A DNA stretch of 64,000 bases from Agrobacterium sp. RAC06 (GCF_001713475.1 NZ_CP016499.1:4217501-4281500), one strand, 5' to 3'; numbered from the stretch's first letter, positions 46,189 through 56,674 are shown. The notes: generated by a model from the letters alone, not told the origin. Numbers and translations: made by a program.

Positions 46189-47391
46189 TTAGTGGCTTCG
46201 GGCCGCAACCAGAGCGCGGGCTTTCTCGCGTGCCTTGTTGCGGGTGCGGAGAACGGCCTCGCGGATGCGTGCGCTGCGGCTGTTGTCGTTGTCGGCGACA
46301 GTCATCGCATTGCCGCGCCATTCGAAACCGCTGCCGAACCAGGCGGCGACAAAGAGAGCCGGCAAAAGCAGATCACGGGCGAGCATCGCGGGCAGGATGC
46401 GCCAGCTGCTTGGCCAGCCATAGCCTCGAGCGAGCAGCACTTCTGCGCCATACCAGGCGGCAAGATAGGCGAGCGGGGCGAGAAGCGGCAGTGTACCTGT
46501 CGCCGCGAGCGCAATCATGGCTGCCGTCGGCAGGGCTGCGCCGGTCAGGATTTCCGGCAGGAAATAGAGCGGGAACGAGGCGCGGCGCAGGCGCGCCCAG
46601 CGCAGCTGTCGCTTCCAGACGGCGGCGATGTCCCGCTTGCCGAGCGGCTGCGGGAAGGGCTCGTGAACGATGCGGACCTTGAGGCCCGCAGTGCGGATCA
46701 GCAGTGTTGCGGCGGCATCCTCGGCGACTTCGTCGCCCAGTCGCTCGAAACCGCCGAGCTGCGTCATCACATGACGGTTGAAGAGCATCGATTTGCCCTG
46801 GGCAAAGCCAAAGCCACAGGCGTCGGCGAAGAGCTGCCAGCGGGCCTGGAAACTGTTGAGCCAGGCGCTTTCGAGAAGGGCGCCGGCGTTCTCCGGCTCG
46901 GTTCCCGCCGGTGGCGAGCAGACGAGGCCGGTCCCGCTGTCCCAGCGGGCGATCATGCGCTCGATGGTGTCTGCTGGCATCAGCACGTTGCTGTCGGTCA
47001 TGACGATCCAGTCATGGCGGGCGGAGCGCCAGCCCTTGACCACGTTGTTCAGCTTGGGATTGGCGCTGAAGGGGTCTTCGCCAACGAGAAGTGTCGATGG
47101 GACGTCGGGATGCTCCGCCATCAGCCGGCGCGCGAGGGCGGCAGCGGGATCGTCGGCTCTTGCGACACAAAAAAGGATTTCATAGGTCGGCCAATCGAGC
47201 CGGAAGGAGGATGCGAGGCAGCGCTCGAGATTGTTTTCCAGTCCGCAGATCGGGCGGATGAGGGTGACCGGCGGGCGCGGCGTCGGCGCAGCCTCTCGGC
47301 TTCGGTGGCGCAGCTTGACGGAGAGGACGATGGCGATGCTTGCAAGCTGGGCGAGAAGCGCGATCGCGGCAAACCAGATCAGAAAAGTCAT
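46189..47391 (-). CDS. GT21-type lipid glycosyltransferase
   Basis: This 400-residue membrane protein resembles ceramide glucosyltransferases (GT21). It has an N-terminal membrane helix, a GT-A domain with TDSNVLM (metal-binding Asp) and the QxxRW motif in KRQLRWARLRR, and two or three C-terminal membrane segments. GT21 enzymes from Agrobacterium and Mesorhizobium make glycosyl-diacylglycerol or ceramide lipids, so a membrane glycolipid role is likely. The frame extends 21 codons upstream; the ATG at 47391 has GGAG seven bases away. DedA and a small membrane protein lie upstream. Confidence 0.88.
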   Translation of the reverse strand: MTFLIWFAAIALLAQLASIAIVLSVKLRHRSREAAPTPRPPVTLIRPICGLENNLERCLASSFRLDWPTYEILFCVARADDPAAALARRLMAEHPDVPSTLLVGEDPFSANPKLNNVVKGWRSARHDWIVMTDSNVLMPADTIERMIARWDSGTGLVCSPPAGTEPENAGALLESAWLNSFQARWQLFADACGFGFAQGKSMLFNRHVMTQLGGFERLGDEVAEDAAATLLIRTAGLKVRIVHEPFPQPLGKRDIAAVWKRQLRWARLRRASFPLYFLPEILTGAALPTAAMIALAATGTLPLLAPLAYLAAWYGAEVLLARGYGWPSSWRILPAMLARDLLLPALFVAAWFGSGFEWRGNAMTVADNDNSRSARIREAVLRTRNKAREKARALVAARSH

Positions 47392-47472
47392 GGCGAGTCT
47401 CCGGATTTTGGTATCCGGATAGCACCGCTGTGTGACAGTTCGGCGAAGCCTCACCGGGTTCGAGATGTGGCT

Positions 47473-48072
47473 TCAGTCCTTGCTGCGCAGAGCGCGAAGC
47501 AGTTTGAAACCCAGGAATGCGGCAACGGCACCGGCCGCCAGGAAGCCGCTGATGCTGCCGCTGATTTCGGCGATCTCCGTGACGCTCTCGCTGAAGGCCG
47601 CTCCGAGACCGGTATAGAGACCGACCCAGACCATCTCTCCAAGGAGGCCTGCCAGCGTGAAGCGGGCCCAGGAAAAGCCTGAGGCTCCGGCCAAAAGGTT
47701 CAGATAGGGGCCGAGCGGGGAAAGCAGCCAGCGGGTGAGAAAGACGGCGACAGTCCCGCGTGCATCCATCTCGTGCTGCGCCCGTTCTATCGCTTTGCGG
47801 CGTGCCGGCTCGCGGCTGACGATCGGGACGAGGCGCTGTCCGGCGAGGCGGCCAAGCATGTAGCCGATCTGGTCTCCCGCCACGGCCGAGGCGAGTGCCA
47901 CGGCAATGACATAGGCCAGCGTGAAGTCTCCGGCGGCCGCCAATGCGCCCATCAGCATCATGACGATCGAGGCGGGCAGGGGCGCGCCGAGGCAACTGAT
48001 GCCGACGACCAGCGCAAGCAGCAACAGGCCATAGGACGGCAGCGATGCGAGCAGCGTCTCGGTCAGGGTCAT
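47473..48072 (-). CDS. DedA-family membrane protein
   Basis: The 199-residue protein has the SNARE-associated/DedA domain. Several helices are visible, with the diagnostic GDQIGYMLGRLAG and VFLTRWLLSPLGPYLNLLAGASGFSWARF segments. DedA proteins are flippase-like transporters that recycle lipid carriers such as undecaprenyl phosphate or phosphatidylethanolamine. It starts overlapping the stop of the small membrane protein by four bases and lies 82 bases before the GT21 glycosyltransferase, suggesting a small lipid-metabolism unit. Confidence 0.88.
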   Translation of the reverse strand: MTLTETLLASLPSYGLLLLALVVGISCLGAPLPASIVMMLMGALAAAGDFTLAYVIAVALASAVAGDQIGYMLGRLAGQRLVPIVSREPARRKAIERAQHEMDARGTVAVFLTRWLLSPLGPYLNLLAGASGFSWARFTLAGLLGEMVWVGLYTGLGAAFSESVTEIAEISGSISGFLAAGAVAAFLGFKLLRALRSKD

Positions 48073-48428
48073 CTCGGAGGCACCTGCCGGCGCAGTTCGG
48101 CAAGGGAGGCCTCTATCTCGGCCTTGAACTCTTCGAAGTCCTGGCCACGCTCTTCTGCCAATCGCTCCAGCGAGGGTCGCGGGCCATCCTTTGGCGGCGG
48201 TGGCAGATCAAGGTCGCGGGCGAGCTTCTCGACCGGCACATGCCAGGAATGGGCGACATAGCCGATCGTCATCCAGGGTTCAGGCGGAAGGTCCTGGCGG
48301 GCGGGGTCGTTCCAGTAGGTCACGAAGAAAATCGTTCGCCCGGCGAAGAAGATTGCGAGCGCCATCGCCAGCAGGAATGCCGATGTCAGAATGCGCTGGC
48401 GGCGCCAGAGTTTCAGGAATGACTTCAC
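48069..48428 (-). CDS. Small membrane-anchored protein of unknown function
   Basis: This 119-residue protein has a basic start, one transmembrane helix at about 15-35 (LTSAFLLAMALAIFFAGRTI) and a soluble tail with TIGYVAHSWHVPVEKLARDL and a charged C-terminus. The tail reads like a short winged-helix or helix-turn-helix remnant. I do not recognise the family. Translation likely begins with GTG 48428. The overlap of four bases with dedA suggests coupling and possibly a regulatory or scaffold role for DedA. Confidence 0.72.
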   Translation of the reverse strand: MKSFLKLWRRQRILTSAFLLAMALAIFFAGRTIFFVTYWNDPARQDLPPEPWMTIGYVAHSWHVPVEKLARDLDLPPPPKDGPRPSLERLAEERGQDFEEFKAEIEASLAELRRQVPPR

Positions 48429-48526
48429 GGTTCTCTTGTGTGCTCAGGTCGGGTTGAGGTTGACAGGTCCGGTTGCCGGCTCTCTATCGTCACGAAGCAT
48501 GTAAGCGAGAACGAGGAGCGGCGGCA

Positions 48527-49219
48527 ATGGCGGAGGTGGGTGTCCGGCTCGAAGACAGCTGGAAAGCGGTGCTGGGAGACGAGTTCGCGCAGCCCTACAT
48601 GCGCAATCTCAAGGATTTCCTGAGGGCAGAAAAGGCGGCTGGCAAGCAGATCTTCCCCAAGGGTGCGGAGTATTTCCGGGCGCTTGATCTGACCCCGCTC
48701 GACGAAGTCCGGGTGGTGATCCTCGGCCAGGATCCCTATCACGGGGCGGGGCAGGCGCATGGGTTGTGCTTCAGCGTCAAACCCGGCGTGCGCATCCCGC
48801 CCTCGCTCGTCAACATCTACAAGGAGCTGCAGAGCGACCTCGGCATTGCGCCGGCGCGGCACGGCTTCCTGGAGCACTGGGCGCAACAGGGTGTGCTGCT
48901 TCTCAACAGCGTGCTGACGGTCGAAGAGGCGCGGGCGGCCTCGCATCAGGGGCAAGGCTGGGAGCGGTTTACCGATGCGGTGATCCGCGCCGTCAACGAG
49001 GATTGCGAGCATGTCGTCTTCATGCTGTGGGGCTCCTACGCGCAGAAGAAGGCTGCCTTTGTCGATGGGTCCCGCCATCTGATCTTGAAGGCGCCGCATC
49101 CCTCGCCGCTTTCAGCACATAACGGTTTCTTCGGCTGCCGGCATTTTTCGCAAGCCAATGATTATCTTCTCTCCAAGGGCAGAAATGCGATTGATTGGCA
49201 GTTGCCCAGCGAAGCATGA
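48527..49219 (+). CDS. ung: Uracil-DNA glycosylase
   Basis: This 230-residue family 1 UDG removes uracil from DNA. The catalytic base is Asp69 in [19 protein letters not shown], and the leucine-intercalation loop [18 protein letters not shown] holds the essential His. AGAGGAG or GAGGAG precedes the ATG at 48527 by about 8 bases. The gene is divergent from the small membrane protein gene, across a gap of 98 bases. Confidence 0.97.
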   Translation: MAEVGVRLEDSWKAVLGDEFAQPYMRNLKDFLRAEKAAGKQIFPKGAEYFRALDLTPLDEVRVVILGQDPYHGAGQAHGLCFSVKPGVRIPPSLVNIYKELQSDLGIAPARHGFLEHWAQQGVLLLNSVLTVEEARAASHQGQGWERFTDAVIRAVNEDCEHVVFMLWGSYAQKKAAFVDGSRHLILKAPHPSPLSAHNGFFGCRHFSQANDYLLSKGRNAIDWQLPSEA

Positions 49220-49374
49220 GGCGGGATCCTGGATGCCCTTATCGAAACCTGCTTAAGTAAGTAAATCGTCATTCTACCGAGCGAACAAAATACAGCCTGA
49301 CGTTTATTGTGTGCTTTATTGGGGCGGGGCAGATTGCTCGACGATTTTTCCAGTCGTTTTCAGGTCTCACCTTT

Positions 49375-50649
49375 ATGCAGTCCGCAATTCCGGTTTCGTC
49401 CGTTTGGCGACGGCCCGTTTCGCCGCTTCTTTGTCGCTGTGAAGAGGGCGATCTCGACCTTGTTGTCATTGGTGCCGGGTATCAGGGTCTTTCGACAGCA
49501 TTGCATGCGGCCCGCGCCGGGCTTTCGGTTCAGGTCATCGAAGCCGGCGGGATCGGTGACGGTGCATCCGGGGTGAATGGCGGCCAGGTGATCCCGGGAC
49601 TGAAGCAGGATCCGGAAACGCTGCTTGCGCTTTTCGGTGAAGAGACCGGCCGAAGGCTGATCGAGTTTTCGGCGGGGACGGCAGATCTTGTCTTCGATCT
49701 CATCGCCCGAGAGGGGCTCGATGTCGAGCATACGCGCTCCGGCTGGATCCAGGCGGCGCATACCGAGACCGCCATGCAGGCGGCCGCTCAGCGCAATCGG
49801 CAATGGCGGGCTCAAGGGGCGGATGTGGCGCTTCTCAATTCTGCAGAGATTGCGCTTCTGACCGGTGCCGAAGGCTATCGCGGCGGTTTTCTCGACCGTC
49901 GCGCCGGTGTCGTCAATCCGCTGGCGCTCGTGCATGAACTGGCGCGTGTCGCGACGGAAGCCGGCGCGGCGCTTGTTCTGAATGATGCCGCCATGTCGCT
50001 GCAGAGGGACGGAGCGTTCTGGCAAATCACAACGCAATCCGGCCGCTCGTTCCGGGCGCCGAAAGTCCTTGTTGCGACCAACGCCTATTCCGAGGGGCTG
50101 GTGCCGAACCTTGCCCAGAGCCTCGTCTGGCTGCATTCCTTCCAGATTGCCACGCAGCCGCTACCGCCGGATTTCGATTTCGTCCTGCCAAGCGGACAGG
50201 CGGTGTCAGACAGCCGGCGGATCCTCGTCTACTATCGCCGCAGCGCAGACGGTCGTCTGGTTCTCGGTGGACGGGGGCCGATGCGCGTACCGCAATCGAC
50301 AGACGATTGGCTGCATCTGGAGCGGGCCACGCTTCGTCTGTTTCCGATGCTTGGCTCCGTGCGGATCGAGCAGCGCTGGTTCGGTCGTGTCGCGATGACG
50401 CCCGACAATCTGCCGCATCTTCATGAACCCCATCCGGGGCTTCTGATGGCGGTCGGCTGCCAGGGGCGCGGCATTGGGCTGATGGTGGCGCTCGGTCGGG
50501 CTCTCGCGCGGTATCTGGCCGAGGGCAGCCGGGAGGCCCTGCCACTGCCGATCACGCCCGTGGTACCCATTCCGCTGCATCGCTTCCGACGTCTCGGTGT
50601 CGCTGCCCATCTTGCCTGGTATAGATTGCTCGATGGACTGGAACGCTGA
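49375..50649 (+). CDS. FAD-dependent amine oxidase (PuuB/DAO-like)
   Basis: The 424-residue D-amino-acid-oxidase-superfamily protein starts QSAIPVSSVW and has the FAD loop VVIGAGYQGLSTALHAAR at about 30-47. DGASGVNGGQVIPGLKQDP and GRVAMTPDNLPHLHE place it with gamma-glutamylputrescine oxidases and related enzymes. The N-terminus lacks the usual ALNG-type leader; start choice is tentative because only a weak AGG lies upstream. An aldehyde dehydrogenase gene follows after 111 bases, so the pair could convert an amine to an acid. Confidence 0.85.
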   Translation: MQSAIPVSSVWRRPVSPLLCRCEEGDLDLVVIGAGYQGLSTALHAARAGLSVQVIEAGGIGDGASGVNGGQVIPGLKQDPETLLALFGEETGRRLIEFSAGTADLVFDLIAREGLDVEHTRSGWIQAAHTETAMQAAAQRNRQWRAQGADVALLNSAEIALLTGAEGYRGGFLDRRAGVVNPLALVHELARVATEAGAALVLNDAAMSLQRDGAFWQITTQSGRSFRAPKVLVATNAYSEGLVPNLAQSLVWLHSFQIATQPLPPDFDFVLPSGQAVSDSRRILVYYRRSADGRLVLGGRGPMRVPQSTDDWLHLERATLRLFPMLGSVRIEQRWFGRVAMTPDNLPHLHEPHPGLLMAVGCQGRGIGLMVALGRALARYLAEGSREALPLPITPVVPIPLHRFRRLGVAAHLAWYRLLDGLER

Positions 50650-50760
50650 TCCCCGCATTGAGGTTGGGGAAAGCCTGATCACGCCGTTTTGGATGCTTGC
50701 CGTGATCCGGCATGTGACCAATAGTGCAAAATACCTTACTTTCACTCCGCTGGAGCGCGC

Positions 50761-52188
50761 ATGTCCAACCATCTGAAGTTCTTCATAGACGGTGCGTGGG
50801 TCGATCCGCTGGAGCCTGCAGTGCTGGACGTGATCGATCCGTCCACCGAGGAGACCTTTACGACGATCTCCATCGGCGGACGCGGCGATGTCGAACGCGC
50901 CGTGGCAGCCGCCCGAAAAGCCTTTGCCACTTTCTCGCTGACCGACCGGTCGGAGCGACTGGCGCTTCTTGTGCGCATCCTTGCTGTTTACAACGAGCGC
51001 TTCGACGACATCGCCCAGGCCATCAGTCGTGAAATGGGTGCGCCGCTCACTTTCGCACGAGACTCTCAAGCCGGGGCAGGGCGAGCGCATCTGGAGGCAA
51101 CGATTGCCGCCTTCAAGAGCTTCGAATTCATGGAACAGCGTGGCTCGACCCGCATCGTCAAGGAGCCAATCGGCGTCTGTGCGCTTATCACGCCCTGGAA
51201 CTGGCCGCTCAACCAGATCGTCTGCAAGGTTGCTCCGGCAATTGCCGCCGGCTGCACCGTCGTGCTCAAGCCCTCGGAGATCGCGCCGGTCTCGGGGCTG
51301 ATCTTTGCCGAGGTGATGCAGGCGGCTGGGACGCCTGATGGGGTGTTCAACCTGGTCAACGGCCGCGGCCCCGAAGTTGGCCAGGTGATGGCAGGCCATC
51401 CCGATGTCGACATGGTGTCGTTCACCGGTTCGACGCGGGCCGGCATCATCGTCGCCAAGACGGCGGCCGACACGGTCAAGCGTGTGGCTCAGGAACTGGG
51501 CGGCAAGTCGGCGAACATCATCCTTCCGGATGCCGATCTCGAAACTGCCGTGCGCAAGGGCGTGGAGGGCTGTTTCGGCAATTCGGGCCAGTCCTGCGAT
51601 GCGCCGACCCGGATGCTGGTCCCGGCCGATCGCCATGACGAGGCGCTTCATATTGCGCGCGAGGCTGCGGACGCTCACAAGGTCGGTGATCCCAGAGCCG
51701 AAGATACCGTCCTCGGTCCTGTGGTGAGCGACATTCAATACAACAAGATCCAGCGGCTGATCGAAATGGGGATCGAAGAAGGCGCGCTGCTGGTCACCGG
51801 CGGTCCCGGGCGGCCCGAGGGCCTGAACCGCGGCTACTATATCCGCCCTACGGTTTTCGGCCATGTGACGCCGGATATGACGATCGCCCGTGAAGAGATT
51901 TTCGGCCCCGTGCTGTCGATCATGCCCTACGAGACCGAAGAGGAGGCGATCGCAATCGCCAACGACACCGTCTATGGCCTCGCTGCCTATGTTCAGTCGC
52001 AGGATATCGACCATGCGCGGCGGGTTGCAGGGCAGATGCGCGCGGGCTCCGTCTATCTGAACTATCCGGACTGGGACACGTCCGCGCCGTTCGGCGGCTA
52101 CAAACAATCCGGCAACGGGCGCGAATATGCCGACTGGGGGATCAACGACTTTCTCGAGATCAAGGGCATCGTTGGCTGGGGCGCCTGA
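50761..52188 (+). CDS. NAD(P)-dependent aldehyde dehydrogenase
   Basis: This 475-residue aldehyde dehydrogenase has catalytic Cys279 (GNSGQSCDAPT) and Glu245 (QELGGKSANI). The oxyanion Asn lies in TPWNWPLNQ, and FTGSTRAG is the cofactor loop. Its substrate class is not clear; the preceding amine oxidase gene suggests an aminoaldehyde. GGAG is seven bases before the ATG. Length and motifs are normal. Confidence 0.93.
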   Translation: MSNHLKFFIDGAWVDPLEPAVLDVIDPSTEETFTTISIGGRGDVERAVAAARKAFATFSLTDRSERLALLVRILAVYNERFDDIAQAISREMGAPLTFARDSQAGAGRAHLEATIAAFKSFEFMEQRGSTRIVKEPIGVCALITPWNWPLNQIVCKVAPAIAAGCTVVLKPSEIAPVSGLIFAEVMQAAGTPDGVFNLVNGRGPEVGQVMAGHPDVDMVSFTGSTRAGIIVAKTAADTVKRVAQELGGKSANIILPDADLETAVRKGVEGCFGNSGQSCDAPTRMLVPADRHDEALHIAREAADAHKVGDPRAEDTVLGPVVSDIQYNKIQRLIEMGIEEGALLVTGGPGRPEGLNRGYYIRPTVFGHVTPDMTIAREEIFGPVLSIMPYETEEEAIAIANDTVYGLAAYVQSQDIDHARRVAGQMRAGSVYLNYPDWDTSAPFGGYKQSGNGREYADWGINDFLEIKGIVGWGA

Positions 52189-52386
52189 GCGGCTTTCAGA
52201 ACACTCATCACGCCGTCCGTCCCGCCGCAAACGCGCCGTGGGCTTTTCAGCTTTGGCATCGGCTCGCCCTTGAGCGACTGCAGTTCTACTGCCACCTCAA
52301 GTAATATCTGCCACAGATGTTACGCTTCCGCCTAAATTCTGCCAATTTTTCCAAAGGCTTGCAGTAGAGCCTTAGGGCAGGTGCGC

Positions 52387-52411
52387 GGAACAATTTCGCG
52401 TGAAGTCCGTT
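52387..52411 (+). promoter_or_regulatory. EcfG-type general stress promoter
   Basis: GGAAC (52387-52391) and CGTT (52408-52411) are separated by 16 bases, matching the alphaproteobacterial EcfG/RpoE2 consensus GGAAC-N16/17-CGTT. The predicted start is near 52418, about 30 bases before the DUF1236 gene. The gap 52189-52386 shows nothing else I can support. Confidence 0.7.
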
Positions 52412-52448
52412 CTTTCCGTCAATGGCAGTCAACGGAAAGGATCAAGCC

Positions 52449-52847
52449 ATGAATACGAAGATTATCGCTCTTGGCGCAGTCGTACTTGGTGCCGTCGCTT
52501 CTCCTGTCCTGGCGCAGGAAGGTACGGTCACCGGTGCTGCCGGTGGTGCCGTGACCGGTGCTATTGTCGGCGGTCCCGTTGGTGCCGCCGTAGGTGGCGT
52601 CGTCGGCGCCATTGCCGGCACCGCAGTCGCCCCGCCGCCGGACCGGGTTGTCACCTATGTCCAGCAGCAGCCGGTCCCGGCTCAGCCGGTCGTGATCGAG
52701 CGGCAGGTGGTCGTCGGTGAACCTCTTCCGCAGGAAGTTGTCCTGACCACGATCCCCGAGGATCCGACCTATGCCTATGCCGTGGTCAACAACCAGCGCG
52801 TCATCGTCGACCCGCAGACCTATGTCGTCGTCGGCGTCGTTCAGTAA
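52449..52847 (+). CDS. DUF1236 / glycine-zipper small envelope protein
   Basis: The 132-residue precursor has a signal peptide (MNTKIIALGAVVLGAVASPVLA), a glycine-zipper segment (GAAGGAVTGAIVGGPVGAAVGG, about 28-58) that could insert in a membrane, and a C-terminal DUF1236-like ending (YAYAVVNNQRVIVDPQTYVVVGVV). Such proteins are widespread in Rhizobiales and often stress-induced; function is unknown. AAGGA stands eight bases before the ATG at 52449. The EcfG-type promoter upstream supports a general-stress role. Confidence 0.82.
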   Translation: MNTKIIALGAVVLGAVASPVLAQEGTVTGAAGGAVTGAIVGGPVGAAVGGVVGAIAGTAVAPPPDRVVTYVQQQPVPAQPVVIERQVVVGEPLPQEVVLTTIPEDPTYAYAVVNNQRVIVDPQTYVVVGVVQ

Positions 52848-52928
52848 GCGCCGATTGCCAGCATTGTACATAAGCAAGCTAACGGCCGGCCGCGCAGCGG
52901 TCGGTCACCCAAACCAGGAGGAAATACC

Positions 52929-53312
52929 ATGGACCAACGTCCTGACCCCCGCCTCGATCAGCGTCCGCACGTCACCCAGCAGACCACTGCGGGCAGCGGC
53001 GCGACCTGGGGCATCGCAGTCCTGCTGATCGTGGTGATCGCAGCCGGCGCATACTTCGTCTTCGGTGGCAATGACACCGCCGAAACCCCGGTTACTCCGG
53101 CCACGGAAAGCAGCACGCCTGCAGCACCGCCGGCCGATGCTCCGGCTCCGCCGCCGGCTGACACGACGACGCCGCCGGCAGGTTCGGCAACGCCTCCGGC
53201 TGCCGATCCGGTCAACCCGCCGCCGGCAACCGATCCGGCACCGGCGACACCTGCGACACCGGCTCCCACCGGTGGTGCCACCGATACGCCGCCACCTACC
53301 ACGACGCCTTAA
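52929..53312 (+). CDS. Small proline/threonine-rich membrane-anchored protein
   Basis: This 127-residue protein has a short cytoplasmic start, one transmembrane helix at about 27-47 (TWGIAVLLIVVIAAGAYFVF) and a tail of about 75 residues of P, A, T, D and G in irregular repeats (PPPADTTTPPAG, PAPATPATPAPTG). The tail should be disordered and might span peptidoglycan. No family is recognised. CCAGGAGG precedes the ATG. It lies 81 bases after the DUF1236 gene and may share its stress promoter. Confidence 0.75.
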   Translation: MDQRPDPRLDQRPHVTQQTTAGSGATWGIAVLLIVVIAAGAYFVFGGNDTAETPVTPATESSTPAAPPADAPAPPPADTTTPPAGSATPPAADPVNPPPATDPAPATPATPAPTGGATDTPPPTTTP

Positions 53313-53333
53313 TCGGTGTCTTGAAGCATTGCG

Positions 53334-53362
53334 AGGCCGGCCCCTTTGGGGCTGGCCTTTTT
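53334..53362 (+). terminator. Terminator after the proline-rich gene
   Basis: An 11-bp stem with one G-U pair (AGGCCGGCCCC with GGGGCTGGCCT) and loop TTT is followed by TTTT. It starts 21 bases after the stop. Confidence 0.85.
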
Positions 53363-53422
53363 AGTGCCGATACGCTTTTCTCTCACTGCGTGCAGCGCAG
53401 CGACAGGACAGGAGAACGTCCA

Positions 53423-54187
53423 ATGGGTGATGAGGGGCTCATGAGCACTGACACAGGTCGCCCACCACGTCTCGTCATCGATCCCTCCGACTATGCCGCT
53501 GTCTACGCAATCGGTGACGTGCATGGCTGTCTCGATGCGCTTCTGGAGCTGGAAGACATGATCCGCGAGGACGCGCAGTCGATAGAGGGGCGCAAGCTGA
53601 TCGTGATGCTCGGCGACTATGTCGACCGAGGCCCGAAATCCGCTGCCGTCCTCTATCATCTCACGGCATCGCCGCCTTCAGGATTCGAGCGGGTTAGCCT
53701 GCGGGGCAATCACGACGACGCCTTCCTCGCATTTCTCGACGGTGATCCGGCCGGTGACTGGGTCCTCGACCACGGTGCGGAGACGACCTTGGCGTCCTAC
53801 GGGGTCGAGATCGACGGTTTCACTCTGCCTGCTGGCCGATTTGCTTTGCGCGAGGCCATTAGGAATGCAGTTCCGAGCAGCCATGTGGCGTTTCTCAGAT
53901 CGCTGCCGGTGCTGCTCACCATGGGTACGGATGTCTTCGCCCATGCCGGTCTAAAGCCGGGGCGACCGCTTTCCGAGCAGACCGATGACGACCTCATGTG
54001 GATCAGGCGATCCTTCCTCGATCTCGGTCCGGGTCTGCCTGTCCGTGTCTTTCACGGGCATACGCCGATGCGGGAAGCCCATGTCGGTCCGGATCGGGTC
54101 AGTCTCGACACGCATTGCTATCGCAGCGGGCGGCTGACAGCGGCGCGTGTTTTGGCTGGAGACGTGACAATCCTCTCTGTCGGCTAA
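53423..54187 (+). CDS. PPP-type metallophosphoesterase
   Basis: The 254-residue protein has the complete calcineurin-like signature: GDVHG, GDYVDRGP, RGNHD, FAHAG and FHGHT. These bind two metal ions. It is closest in layout to bacterial Ser/Thr protein phosphatases and ApaH-like enzymes. Substrates could be phosphoproteins or diadenosine polyphosphates. The ATG at 53423 has AGGAG about nine bases upstream; another ATG six codons later is less well placed. Confidence 0.88.
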   Translation: MGDEGLMSTDTGRPPRLVIDPSDYAAVYAIGDVHGCLDALLELEDMIREDAQSIEGRKLIVMLGDYVDRGPKSAAVLYHLTASPPSGFERVSLRGNHDDAFLAFLDGDPAGDWVLDHGAETTLASYGVEIDGFTLPAGRFALREAIRNAVPSSHVAFLRSLPVLLTMGTDVFAHAGLKPGRPLSEQTDDDLMWIRRSFLDLGPGLPVRVFHGHTPMREAHVGPDRVSLDTHCYRSGRLTAARVLAGDVTILSVG

Positions 54188-54202
54188 CCTTTCTTGAGGT
54201 TG

Positions 54203-55120
54203 TCAGCGCGGAGCCTTGTCAGGTGCGGGCTTGCCCCATTCGGCGATGGCAATGCCACCGAGAACCAGCACCAACGCCACCACATGGAAGACTTCCAGCT
54301 TTTCGCCGAGAATGGTGACCGATAGCAGCGTGCCGAAGACCGGAACGAGATTGATGAAGAGGCCGGCCCGGTTGGCGCCGATGCCTTCGACGCCCTTGAT
54401 GTAGAGGATCTGCGAGATCAGCGAGGGGAACAGCCCGGCATAGAGAATGATCAGCCAGCCGCGCGTATCGGGGAGGATCAGCTCGCCTCGGCCCGCTTCC
54501 CACCAGAGAAGCGGCAGACAGGTGACGGCGGCGGCGAGTGCCGGCACCGCCATCAGGCTCTTCCAGTGGACAGGTGGCTTCCAGCGCAATGACACGGTGT
54601 AGATCGCGTAAGCGATGCCGGCAAACAGCATCAGCAGATCGCCATAATTCAGCGTCAGGGTTAGCAAGGTCTGGAGATCGCCATGGGAGGCGGTGACGGC
54701 AGCCCCGATGAAGCTGATCATGAAGCCCAGGATCTGGACCGCAGAGACGGCAATGCGAAACAGCAGGAAGTTGATGACGAAGATCAGGACCGGGATCGCA
54801 CCCTGTTCGATCGCGCCGTTGACCGCGCTGGTATACTTGAGCGCCGTATAGAGAAAGCCGTTGAAGGCGGCATAGCCCACCGCGCCGTAGAAGATCAGCA
54901 GCTTCCAGTTGGCTTTGAGGACATCCCAGTCCTTGCGGATCTGCGGGATTGCAATTGACGCGATCACGAGGGTCGCCAGCGCCCAGCGGCCGAAGCTCAG
55001 GACCATCGGGCTCACATGGCCAAGCGCCAGCTTGCCAGCAATCGTATTGCCGCCCCAGAGCAAGGTCGTGATGACGAGAAATGTATAGGCGCGGATGGGC
55101 AAAGACGTCATTCCCTGCAT
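54203..55120 (-). CDS. EamA/DMT-family membrane transporter
   Basis: This 305-residue protein has ten predicted membrane helices in two EamA repeats, with LLWGGNTIAGKLALG near the start and NLVPVFGTLLSVTILGE in the second half, as in RhaT/RarD-like exporters. It probably exports a metabolite or amino acid; the substrate is unknown. No strong ribosome site is seen; the ATG at 55120 or one three codons later are both possible. It converges with the phosphatase gene, separated by 15 bases. Confidence 0.88.
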   Translation of the reverse strand: MQGMTSLPIRAYTFLVITTLLWGGNTIAGKLALGHVSPMVLSFGRWALATLVIASIAIPQIRKDWDVLKANWKLLIFYGAVGYAAFNGFLYTALKYTSAVNGAIEQGAIPVLIFVINFLLFRIAVSAVQILGFMISFIGAAVTASHGDLQTLLTLTLNYGDLLMLFAGIAYAIYTVSLRWKPPVHWKSLMAVPALAAAVTCLPLLWWEAGRGELILPDTRGWLIILYAGLFPSLISQILYIKGVEGIGANRAGLFINLVPVFGTLLSVTILGEKLEVFHVVALVLVLGGIAIAEWGKPAPDKAPR

Positions 55121-55316
55121 GCGGACGCCGCTTGCCGAAACCGTGTGCCCCCCGGTCCGTCACGGCGCAATTGCCTCCGAAATAGGCCAGGGGGGACGCT
55201 TTGTCACGTAAAAAGCCAAATCGCCCGTCAAGACGGGTCGATTTCCCAAAAACAACACAGTATAGATGCGCGGGTTTGGGAAGGCGCAGGCACTGCGCAA
55301 TATACAGGATTATGTG

Positions 55317-56615
<1,299 letters not shown>

Positions 56616-56674
56616 TCTAGGATTTTATTGAAATTTTGCCGGCGCGGCGGGCCGGCTCTCAAGAGAAAGTGCTG

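Noticed and set aside
50206..52230. Long frame antisense to the aldehyde dehydrogenase
   Set aside because: The aldehyde dehydrogenase has all catalytic residues on the plus strand, so the antisense frame is a shadow.
52412..52439. RNA thermometer masking the DUF1236 ribosome site
   Set aside because: The predicted transcription start lies inside the left arm, so the hairpin probably does not form. Kept only as a question under the findings.
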